The notes under the pieces were generated by a model. That model searched no databases. It was not told the DNA's origin and saw only the letters and a list, made by a program, of their open reading frames with translations. Shown here piece after piece: positions 1 through 8,500 of a DNA stretch of 20,617 bases. How positions within the stretch are numbered: position 1 is the first letter of the stretch; the number at the start of each line of letters is the position of its first letter. The translations under genes were made by a program, and so were the position numbers. Source of the stretch: Candidatus Heimdallarchaeota archaeon LC_2 (GTDB lineage: Archaea > Asgardarchaeota > Heimdallarchaeia > Heimdallarchaeales > Kariarchaeaceae); assembly GCA_001940725.1 (NCBI GenBank), contig MDVR01000162.1, forward strand, positions 1 to 20,617. The letters run 5' to 3'.

Positions 1-402
1 TTTTCCTAATCCTTTATAGATATCTGAGGCATACATCTGTCCTTGTTCCTGCAAATATTGTTCAAATTCTTTTTTCGACTTTGCATTGTTCATAGCCTGT
101 TTGATGTTTTTTGATCGTTTTCCAGTTATGACTTCATTCCACGCAGGTTCAAAAATCGCTTCAGGTGATTTTTTGAATAAAGTAAGTGGTTTGGTCTTAT
201 CCAAGAGGTATGATTTTTCCTAATCCTTTATAGATATCTGAGGCATACATCTGTCCTTGTTCCTGCAAATATTGTTCAAATTCTTTTTTCGACTTTGCAT
301 TGTTCATAGCCTGTTTGATGTTTTTTGATCGTTTTCCAGTTATGACTTCATTCCACGCAGGTTCAAAAATCGCTTCAGGTGATTTTTTGAATAAAGTAAG
401 TG
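1..402. repeat. Terminal tandem duplication, period 214 bp (left contig end)
   Basis: Bases 1-188 are repeated at 215-402 with no difference that I can see, separated by a 26-bp spacer (189-214) that contains the true stop codon of the 862-aa gene. The repeated segment encodes roughly residues 796-857 of that protein, so the left copy is a headless second copy of its 3' end lying beyond the stop. Sequence diverges sharply after 188 versus 402. Because a similar loop occurs at the opposite contig end, an assembly artefact is the likeliest cause; a real tandem duplication is the alternative. Confidence 0.9.
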
Positions 403-2785
403 ATATATTCAATGAGAGACTATCAATATCTTCTGTTTGGATACTTTCTAATGTTAAAATATAATTTTTCAATTCCTCCGTTGCTGTCCTTAAACTAGGT
501 AACATTTCTGATTGATCATATTTGAAAGCAAGGATTTCTTCATAAGGGGGCCACAAAGCTTCTCTTAATGTTGATTTGTGATCTTTCAGATATTTACCAA
601 TTTGTTTAATGATAACTTCGAAATTTGTTTTAATTTCTCGAATTAATTTTTCTGCGTCCTTCTGAAAATTTTGGCTAATCTTATCAATCTTCTTTGATAG
701 CTTATTTGGAATCTCATCTTTATCTTTTATTTCTTTTAACTGTTCATCCCAGAACTTAACAACATTACGCATCCAAAGTTTTTGGATATTTTCAGTAAAT
801 TCATCAAGGATATCTGAAATTTCATCACCCATAATTATTTGACCAAAATTATTTTTGGGTAAAATCATCCTTTGACTGGCAATACTTTTGGCAGTAACTC
901 TATTACCATTATCCAATTTCTGTGAAATCGAATTTAATTGTAATGTACAATCATTTATCCATGCCATCAAGTAATCTTTACTCAAATCCTCAAGTCGCTC
1001 TGATGCTGCAATGACTGAGCTTTGAATTAATATTTCTGGACTAGTCAGCATGTGAATATAGTGACGTGCATTTAGGTTAGAAAAATCAATCGGGATTTCC
1101 TGTTTATTTTTCATCACAATTAATTTAGGTTGTTTCTTGATAAATTCTGAAAACTTAGCATCGGTGTCTTTTCCTTTGATATATACACCATCGTGTTTTT
1201 GATCTAGATTATAATTTCTATTCTCAATCGATATTTTGTATCCATTGAGAATAACTGCAGAGGCAACCACATGTTCTATTCTTGGTGTAATTAAATGAAC
1301 ATCGAATTTAAGATTGGCAAGTATATTGAAATAATCAACTAATACAGATGCAGTCTTTATTATCCAACCTTTTGTTCTATAAAAATTAACGAATTTCTTA
1401 ATCATTTCACCATTATTACCTTCTTCAAACAAGAATTGATCAGTAATAATTGTGGCCAACATATTAGCGATAGCATTACTAGTAGCATTAGTAAGAATTA
1501 CGGCATCTTCAACCGAAGTAACATTTAATTGTTTTACTTCTTCTTTACTTAACATTTGAGTAATTTCTTTTTTCCGTTTATTTGTTAAATTCTCTAATGT
1601 TGAGATCTCATGAATTATATCTTTACTTTCTAAAAAGGATTGAGTAAAGGCAGAGAGTATATCCATCGATGATTTTCGTAATTTGCTTTGCCCCATTCCC
1701 TCGATAAAACCATCCATGAAACTTTTGACATAAATACGTTGTGAGGGCTCTAATCTTGGTTCTAAGGCTCTATAAAGAACAGAACCCACATGTTCAATAT
1801 TTAGTGATGGCATTACCTTATTGAATTTCTTCCTAAGAGGAGCTCTATTTGGTTCACTAAATATTAACAAAGGCTCATCTTTTAATGCTTTTACCAGAGC
1901 TTTTCTTACAAATTCATTGAACAATGTAGTTTCCGACGCATGTAATTCCATACTGGAAATATTTGTTATTGATCTTTCAAGCTTTTCTTCAACCCCTTCA
2001 AATAAGTTTTTCAAAATTTGCTTAGTGGGGTCCAAGAGCATTGTATCAATTTCACTTTTTACCACTTCATAAATTCTTAAATGCTCACTCCTAGGATCAG
2101 ATGTATAAAGGAAGGACATCGGTCTCTCGTTTGATAAAAGAAATACAACATGATAGGCAATTCCCTTCAATAATTGATCTTTCAATTCGGTTGTCGGAAA
2201 TCCAAGATTCCAGTTATCATCCTTTTTGTACCATTCAGGTCCAATTATGTATTTAATGAGTTCACCAATTTCTTTTGGATCTGCTAATAATTCCGCAACA
2301 ATAGATTGTATCCCTTTTGTTACCAGTCGTTTATCATAACCTAATTTCTTCTCTAGTTTCACAATTGTGCATGCATTTAGAAAGCATTGGATTAATGTAG
2401 AACGATGAATTGGAGCTCCATTAATTGCTAACTCTGAAATATTACTGACTGCAGCTAGTTGTTTTCCGAAATTGGTACAAATTGCTTGTGCCAACTCAAC
2501 TACACCTTCTTTAACAGTTGAACCTTTATCAGCTGAAATAACATAACTCATAATTAATTTTGAGCTATCAGTTACATTGATTGCAAATGTTCCAAAGGAG
2601 GATGTCTCAACCGCACCTGTCATGAATTGCGATTCACCAGATGATGCTTCGATAGAAACGATGTCTTTCAAAGCCATCAATGTACTTGCAATGAGCTTCG
2701 AATCAGTTTCTGTAGATAATCGACCAAGCTCTCCCATTGTGATACCGAAATCACTCTGAATTGAAAGCCAAATATTCGCTGCCAT
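197..2785 (-). CDS. Large cytosolic protein of unknown function, possible N-terminal longin/roadblock-like domain
   Basis: This is an 862-residue protein that I do not recognise as a whole. No signal peptide or membrane segment is visible, so it is probably cytosolic. Residues 1 to about 110 have a strand-helix-strand pattern (IWLSIQSDFGI, then DSKLIASTLMALKDIV, then strands ending LIMSYVISADKG and a helix) that resembles the longin/roadblock-like small domains common in Asgard proteins. This is by-eye fold recognition, not a sequence match. The remaining ~750 residues are mostly helical, with Lys/Glu-rich stretches around 690-740 that could form coiled coil. The start is the ATG at 2785; no good Shine-Dalgarno precedes it, as is common for the first gene of an archaeal transcript. 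It stands alone, downstream of the tRNA on the same strand. Its last ~65 codons are duplicated at the contig end. Confidence 0.85.
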   Translation of the reverse strand: MAANIWLSIQSDFGITMGELGRLSTETDSKLIASTLMALKDIVSIEASSGESQFMTGAVETSSFGTFAINVTDSSKLIMSYVISADKGSTVKEGVVELAQAICTNFGKQLAAVSNISELAINGAPIHRSTLIQCFLNACTIVKLEKKLGYDKRLVTKGIQSIVAELLADPKEIGELIKYIIGPEWYKKDDNWNLGFPTTELKDQLLKGIAYHVVFLLSNERPMSFLYTSDPRSEHLRIYEVVKSEIDTMLLDPTKQILKNLFEGVEEKLERSITNISSMELHASETTLFNEFVRKALVKALKDEPLLIFSEPNRAPLRKKFNKVMPSLNIEHVGSVLYRALEPRLEPSQRIYVKSFMDGFIEGMGQSKLRKSSMDILSAFTQSFLESKDIIHEISTLENLTNKRKKEITQMLSKEEVKQLNVTSVEDAVILTNATSNAIANMLATIITDQFLFEEGNNGEMIKKFVNFYRTKGWIIKTASVLVDYFNILANLKFDVHLITPRIEHVVASAVILNGYKISIENRNYNLDQKHDGVYIKGKDTDAKFSEFIKKQPKLIVMKNKQEIPIDFSNLNARHYIHMLTSPEILIQSSVIAASERLEDLSKDYLMAWINDCTLQLNSISQKLDNGNRVTAKSIASQRMILPKNNFGQIIMGDEISDILDEFTENIQKLWMRNVVKFWDEQLKEIKDKDEIPNKLSKKIDKISQNFQKDAEKLIREIKTNFEVIIKQIGKYLKDHKSTLREALWPPYEEILAFKYDQSEMLPSLRTATEELKNYILTLESIQTEDIDSLSLNISLTLFKKSPEAIFEPAWNEVITGKRSKNIKQAMNNAKSKKEFEQYLQEQGQMYASDIYKGLGKIIPLG

Positions 2786-2913
2786 CTGAATCTAAAAAAT
2801 AATCCTCAATGAAAAACCATTATGTTTCAATATCGACCCAGTGAAGTTTATTTTTAATTAGAATGTACTAATTTACAACTATCTAATAATTGCTTTGAAT
2901 AATAGCTGGATAG

Positions 2914-2919
2914 AAAAAA
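2914..2919 (-). terminator. Oligo-T terminator after tRNA-Gln
   Basis: Six consecutive T's on the minus strand begin two bases after the tRNA discriminator base. Archaeal RNA polymerase commonly terminates at oligo-T tracts without a required hairpin, so this is a reasonable 3' end for the tRNA precursor. It also separates the tRNA from the 862-aa gene downstream. Confidence 0.5.
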
Positions 2920-2920
2920 G

Positions 2921-2992
2921 CAGGCTCACCCGGATTCGAACCGAGATCGATGGAACCAGAATCCAACATGATAGCCGTTACACCATGAGCCT
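2921..2992 (-). tRNA. tRNA-Gln (anticodon CTG)
   Basis: A 72-nt cloverleaf folds on the minus strand: a 7-bp acceptor stem (AGGCTCA with TGAGCCT), a short D arm with the AA..GG loop, an anticodon stem-loop with loop TTCTGGT, a 4-nt variable region, and a T arm with loop TTCGAAT closed by five pairs (one G-T). The anticodon CTG lies at plus-strand 2957-2959 and reads CAG (Gln). The discriminator base is G. Position 27-43 is a T-T mismatch; otherwise the stems are sound. There is no intron and no encoded CCA. A run of six T's follows immediately on the minus strand and probably terminates transcription. Confidence 0.93.
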
Positions 2993-3128
2993 ATATAATT
3001 TGAAATACAAAATATTGCATTCCGTTGTATTTAATTCGTTTTTGTAATATTATTGTTTTGTGTTAGAATTTAATTAAGTTTGATTAATTACACTTTGATG
3101 GTTACTTGAATTATGGGTTGTTTCAATA

Positions 3129-4994
3129 TTATCTATTAAAGAGATCAAGTAATTTCTTCAAAAGTGCGAGATATTTTTTAGCAGCAAGGTAATTAATTCT
3201 CCTTGTAGGGTTTTCAGCAATTCTGAAAACTTGACTCAATTGAGATTGTAATTCCCTTCTACTCCCGATATCTGGATAGTTCTCGCTTAGAAATGAAGCC
3301 ATTTCTTTCGGGTTCTTAGCAAATAAACCTGTAAATCTGACATCACCTTGTACTTGTCTGACTAATCGTCGTGATAGATGCATAATCGGCTCTCCATATC
3401 CTCCAGACACTTTGATATCTTCCAATTTCTTTTCGAAGTCAGAATGACCCTTTTCACCTCTTCTTTTAGTGAGTAAGATTGGTCTTAATCTTCTGGTTTC
3501 CGGCATTAACTTTTTACCATAACCATATGCCGCTAAAGGAACAAAAGGTGCGTAGAATGGGAACATACTCATTTGAGCAATTAATTTCATCAAGGCTGTC
3601 GAGTACAAGGAAGGTGATAGGAGCCCTTGATAAGTATGTCCAAAATCGAAAATGATAGGAATTGGAACGTAATTCCCATCAGAATCCACACCTCCTTTTT
3701 GAGTAAAGGTTGCCATATCAATCAGATTCCTGAATAACAATAAGTTATCGTTGTTACTTACATCTGCAGTCCACCTATTAATAAAAATTGATGGGTCTGC
3801 AATGAAGATGAGTTTCCCAAAACCAGGGAATAACGGAATTGTTAAAGCTGTAGCAAATTTAGTGTTACCCCATTCTCCAATGTCGGGTTCTGCAGTTCCA
3901 TCGGCTGCTTGACTCATACTAGTTTCTATCCATGATTGTTTGGATGAATAGAATGGGAAGAAGGGTAAATCAATATCCACACCCTCATCACCACCAGTAA
4001 GTAGTGAGCTCGATAATTTTTGTAGTGGTTGCCATTTGGGTATTTTTTCTGATATTGCAGTTCCGTTTTCATCTAGTTTAGGCGCTCCAAATTCATCCAA
4101 CACTGGTACATTGGTATTTACAAGTATAGTAATAATTGTTGCAAACTCCAATTGGATTCTTTCAACTCCTTCAGTGTAAGTAAATTTATCACTTCCTCCA
4201 CCAGCAAGGGGAAGTTCGATATCTGAATGGTCAATTTCTGTTATAATTGGACGTACAGGACTTTCGTTATTACTAAGAGCATCCATTAATACCCCTGTGT
4301 GATTGAATGCAAACCTCAGAATGACTTTTCCAATCAGCTCGGTCATGAAGCTACCACCTATATCTGAAGCAATCTCTTCATTACCAGCTCCAAAACTTTC
4401 AATAATTTTAGTGGTTCCCGAGCTTTCTCCATTATCTTCTGATGATGAGTCATTACCACTGCCTCCAACGATATCATCAAAACTGGGAACTGGAAAACCC
4501 AGATTTTCTGCTTCTTCAGAGAATTTCTGTATGTTTTGAAATGCATCAAAAATTGGATCTAGAATTTGATTCCCAGTGCCAAAATCATCCATAATTATTA
4601 CCGATCCCCCTCTGAGAAGATACAAGATTACAGAAATTGTTTCTGTAAGATCGTAATTCGCAGCTGGACCTGCAATTACCAATGCACCTGACGCGTTCGG
4701 TCGATCGAATCTATTCAATACATTCAAATTGGAAATTATGTTAAGAGCTTCATATTTGTTTGCTTCACCAACTTTTTGAGTCTCTAGATCTTTCCTAATA
4801 ATAGAATATCCATCATAACTTTCATTATAAATTGAATATGTCTGGGCAGATTCAGTACCTGGAATTGCAGCCAATATAATTGGGGCAACTGCAAATAGGA
4901 CTAGTAAAATTAGCGCCGTAGTTTTCAAGAATCGCTTAATCTTTGCGACTCTTGGTGAGGATGCAGTTGTTTCTGAGGACAATCGTTTCAGCAC
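3129..4994 (-). CDS. DUF4350-like membrane protein, last gene of surface operon
   Basis: This is a 621-aa protein with an N-terminal membrane segment at about residues 25-45 after a basic stretch (N-in). An extracytoplasmic region follows, then a second membrane segment at about 471-492, then a basic ~128-residue cytoplasmic tail. Residues ~104-141 (ALVIAGPAANYDLTETISVI, then a GG and the MDDFGTGN motif) match the DUF4350 / GATase-like pattern, including the later GKLIFIADPSIFINRW strand. In known clusters DUF4350 proteins accompany MoxR ATPase, DUF58 and transglutaminase/DUF4129 proteins, and here it ends the transglutaminase-like operon. A 44-residue Ser/Gly/Asp-rich insert (about 170-215) is low complexity. 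The start is a GTG only 6 bp after the upstream stop; a GGAG overlaps that GTG, so the start is not certain. Biochemical function is unknown. Confidence 0.85.
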   Translation of the reverse strand: MLKRLSSETTASSPRVAKIKRFLKTTALILLVLFAVAPIILAAIPGTESAQTYSIYNESYDGYSIIRKDLETQKVGEANKYEALNIISNLNVLNRFDRPNASGALVIAGPAANYDLTETISVILYLLRGGSVIIMDDFGTGNQILDPIFDAFQNIQKFSEEAENLGFPVPSFDDIVGGSGNDSSSEDNGESSGTTKIIESFGAGNEEIASDIGGSFMTELIGKVILRFAFNHTGVLMDALSNNESPVRPIITEIDHSDIELPLAGGGSDKFTYTEGVERIQLEFATIITILVNTNVPVLDEFGAPKLDENGTAISEKIPKWQPLQKLSSSLLTGGDEGVDIDLPFFPFYSSKQSWIETSMSQAADGTAEPDIGEWGNTKFATALTIPLFPGFGKLIFIADPSIFINRWTADVSNNDNLLLFRNLIDMATFTQKGGVDSDGNYVPIPIIFDFGHTYQGLLSPSLYSTALMKLIAQMSMFPFYAPFVPLAAYGYGKKLMPETRRLRPILLTKRRGEKGHSDFEKKLEDIKVSGGYGEPIMHLSRRLVRQVQGDVRFTGLFAKNPKEMASFLSENYPDIGSRRELQSQLSQVFRIAENPTRRINYLAAKKYLALLKKLLDLFNR

Positions 4995-5000
4995 TCCAAT

Positions 5001-5474
5001 CTAGGATGATCTTCTTCTACGAGCACCAGTTGCACGTTTCTTTGGTCTTTTCCTTTTCTTCTTCCCTGCTTTCGCAGACTTCTTAGACTTGGCCGGTTTG
5101 CCTTTTTTATATATCATATAAATGCTATCCAACGCAGTCTCCACATCTCGATAATCGTCAAAAGTAACTTCATCCGGACTGTATTTAGCAATCTCGAAGT
5201 TCAAGATGATTGGTTCTAACTCTTCAGTACTAGCCCTACCTTCATCTACCAGTAGTTGACTATACTCACGGGCTGTAGTCGATATATCTCGGTTAATTTG
5301 TGCATAATTTTGGCCAATAGATTCCAATGCATAAAAAGCTTTTATTGAAGCTTGATTATAGTTGGAAGCTTGTGCGGCTTTTTTCACGTCATTCATTGCT
5401 GCCGATGTCGACACGCCCTTTTCTTTTTGTTCCCTAAATCTACTTAAGAAATCAAACAAACCCATATTTTTCAT
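5001..5474 (-). CDS. Small free-standing DUF4129-like protein with highly basic tail
   Basis: This 157-aa soluble protein has residues ~38-120 that align well by eye with the cytoplasmic tail of the neighbouring 1360-aa protein. Shared motifs are TAREYSQLL versus TAREFASYL, and FEIAKYSPDEVTFDDYRDVE versus FESAKYGKDEPTYDDWDDAV. That pattern (T-x-x-E, then FE-x-A-x-Y) is typical of the DUF4129 helical domain found at the C-termini of transglutaminase-like membrane proteins. Residues 123-157 are almost all Lys/Arg/Ala/Ser. No membrane segment is present, so it probably sits at the inner face of the membrane. GGAG at 5477-5480 lies only 2 nt before the ATG at 5474 and 11 nt before a second in-frame ATG at 5465 (MGLFDF), so residue 4 may be the real start. 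It lies 35 bp downstream of the 1360-aa gene and 6 bp upstream of the DUF4350 gene. Confidence 0.85.
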   Translation of the reverse strand: MKNMGLFDFLSRFREQKEKGVSTSAAMNDVKKAAQASNYNQASIKAFYALESIGQNYAQINRDISTTAREYSQLLVDEGRASTEELEPIILNFEIAKYSPDEVTFDDYRDVETALDSIYMIYKKGKPAKSKKSAKAGKKKRKRPKKRATGARRRRSS

Positions 5475-5476
5475 TT

Positions 5477-5480
5477 CTCC
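5477..5480 (-). promoter_or_regulatory. Shine-Dalgarno GGAG before the 157-aa gene
   Basis: The minus strand reads AAAGGAGAAATG. The spacing to the first ATG (2 nt) is shorter than usual, and the spacing to the second in-frame ATG at 5465 is 11 nt. The site therefore supports re-initiation within the operon but does not settle which ATG is used. Confidence 0.5.
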
Positions 5481-5509
5481 TTTTATTATTTTTTGGATAA
5501 ATTAGATGA

Positions 5510-8500
5510 TCAATCAAAATCATCATCATCATCCTCTATTTGTACACGAGCACCTGATTCAATGATTGTGTTTACAGTAATGTCTAATGCTTTTACCGCA
5601 TCATCCCAATCATCGTAAGTTGGCTCGTCTTTACCATATTTAGCACTTTCAAATGCATTTGATATGGTGATTAGCGTCTCACGATCCACAATAGTAACTG
5701 TGGAAAGATAAGATGCAAATTCTCTTGCTGTTTGAGTAGACGATCTAGGAACTTGTAAGATTTCTTTAGAAAGTCTTTCTAGTGCTTCCCATACCAGTTT
5801 AATAGCACTTTTATATCTTTCTTCAGCTCCTAATCGTTTTATCTCATCAATAAGCTCACTGAGCGTACTTTTTGCTTTTCGCTTTCTAGCACTTCTCTCA
5901 AAATATTCTTTAATATTATGACGCTGGTAATATATAGTTAAAGCGAATAATAATACACTAAATACTAAAATAATTAATAATGCGTTTCCAGAATCTTCCT
6001 CTTCATCTGGAAATAGTTGAATTGTTGAAGTAACTAATATTGTGTTCCCATCCGAATCAATAATTGTTGACACAACAACCGTTTCAGACACATCAATATC
6101 CGGTACGATTACTATCGGTGGGTGAATAACTGAAAATCTTATAGGATCAAGGTCTAAATCAGTTCCTTGTGGATTTAGTATAATCTCATTTCCTGCAATA
6201 TCTGTGACACTAAGTTCCCAACTCACAGTAGAATTAATCGGTAAACCTGTAAAATCAATTTCAAATCCGACAAAATAGAAATCACCCGTCCGATTTGCAT
6301 TTACGAACGTTCCATTATTCGATACCTGACTTAACCATAATAGAAAGGATGAAGGGTAATCTATCGTACCGTTAAAGAAGATGCTTCCATTAAGAACCAA
6401 GATCTGCGTCAACCCTGGAAATAGAAGTACACCATCTGCATCATAATAAAATAATTCTAGAATAACATTACCAATACCTATTCCTGTATCTGTAATATTA
6501 TAGGATGCTGAACCAGTTTCGGTTTCATTGTATACCTGTTTTACTGTCAGAGTATTGTTTCTCTCAACAGTTTCTTCAAATTGTAAATCTAGAATAGGAA
6601 TTACTGGATCATCATTATCAGCAACTTCGGTATTAAATGAGGCTAATCCATCCACTTCATTTTGTATTTCTTGCGTTACATAAGAGTTTCCTGCCTGATC
6701 AAATATTGTATAAAAGTAATTTATTCTAATAAAATATTGATCAAGAATCGTTCCACTAATTGTAAAACTAATTCTTAATATTCCTATATTTGGAGGGATA
6801 ATTAGTAACTCATCAATGAAGCTACCATTGATTATTAAATTTCCATCGACATCAAATTGTAAAATCTGATATGAGATTGTTACATTTTTGTATCCAACAT
6901 TATCAGCCTCAATTAGAAGATCAATTGTTATATCCTCATCAGGATTTACATCTGTAACTTGAGTTAAAGGTTGAAAATTAATTTCGATTGAATTGACAAG
7001 ATCAAATGTATTATCATTTACAATTTCAATATCTCCCATAACTATCGTTTGATTGGTCGAAGTAAAGTTAAGACTAAAACTTGTATCCCAACCTGCATAT
7101 CCAGTTGGATGTGTATTACTTGGATATAAATCTACTAAACCAAAACCCGCGAAATCTGCAACTTCTACATAAAAATCAACCCATGTTCCATTATTCTGAA
7201 AACTTAATTCTGCAAAGTAAAAAGCTCCATCTCCACGATATGTCATAATTTTTGGTAAATAAATTCCTAGGAATATTGCGTCATTAATGTTGGTAGCAGT
7301 GTTGTTAGAAAACTGATAATATAAAACCACAAATCTGATATTATCCAACGCACTTAATGTAATATCAATTTCTGTTGTAATATTGAAATTATTTGGTAAA
7401 TCAAGATTGGCAGGGAATGTTGGCAAGCCTGTCAAGCCAGGTGCGACATTATCAGGACCCATTAAGATAAATATTTCACCTTCTGTAACTCTCAGTGAAG
7501 CGAATGCATTTGCAATAACAATAGAAAAGACAAATGTGGTTCCTGATGTATTGTACAGTAGTTGATTTGCGCTAACGAAATCACTGAATAGAAAAGTAAA
7601 TGTAGATTGGCTACCTGTGACGGTACCACTATTTGTCTTATCACCAACTGAATTTGTTGAACCTGCAATATCAATCACTAATCCTGTCGCATTTCTACCA
7701 AATTCATCTATAACTGAAATGGAATAATATGCATTATTATTATAATAATTGACATACGTATCATTTAATAGGGTATTTGAAACGTTTAAGTTTCTTAATC
7801 CATTACCATCGAGTAAATCAACTTGTACTAATGTAGTAATCGAAGAATAATAATTAAAACTGGATGTTTCATCAGTTATTGATAATACTCCCACAGTTGT
7901 CCAATCAGTTGGATTTGTAAAAGTCCCAATTGTTACATTAATAGTAAATGTAGGTCTATTGAGTGTAAATGTTATTGGAATATTTATTGAAAACGTACCA
8001 CCGTCTGTTGTTACTGTAGTACCAACAATTTCTTCTACCAATTGTGAATTCCAAGCACTATTGGGTGTAGTTTTATTATTAATCGAGATAATAATGGGTA
8101 CAAACTTTGCACCATCTCCTTGTGCATCCAACACTGTCCCAGTTACTAAAATACTATTACTCCCAGGATGATAAAAAGTCTCTGGACTTGTATCAGATGC
8201 TGTAAGAGAGGCAAGATCTTCTTTCACCTTGAAGAGTATAATTTCGGTGTCATCTGCAACATTTATTGATTGAATAATTAAAGTTATACTAATTTGTGTC
8301 TCCTCGAACAAATTTAAATCTGGAAAATTCGTTTCGTTAAAGATGAAACTAAATTCGAAAGTCCCACTTTCATTTGTGAAATACGGACCAAGTGTCAAAG
8401 ACGGACCTGCTCCTAACAGAGTAACATCAATTTGTGTATTATTCAATGCTAGTTCTAGGTCACCTTGACTTCCATCTCCTACAAGGGATTGATTTGCATA

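Noticed and set aside
1821..2072. Plus-strand open frames inside the minus-strand genes (for example here and at 10124-10402)
   Set aside because: They lie antisense to well-supported coding sequence and show low-complexity or shadow composition with no motif.
3001..3030. TATA box for the tRNA gene
   Set aside because: Several AT-rich candidates exist at poor spacing from the tRNA 5' end; none stands out enough to annotate.
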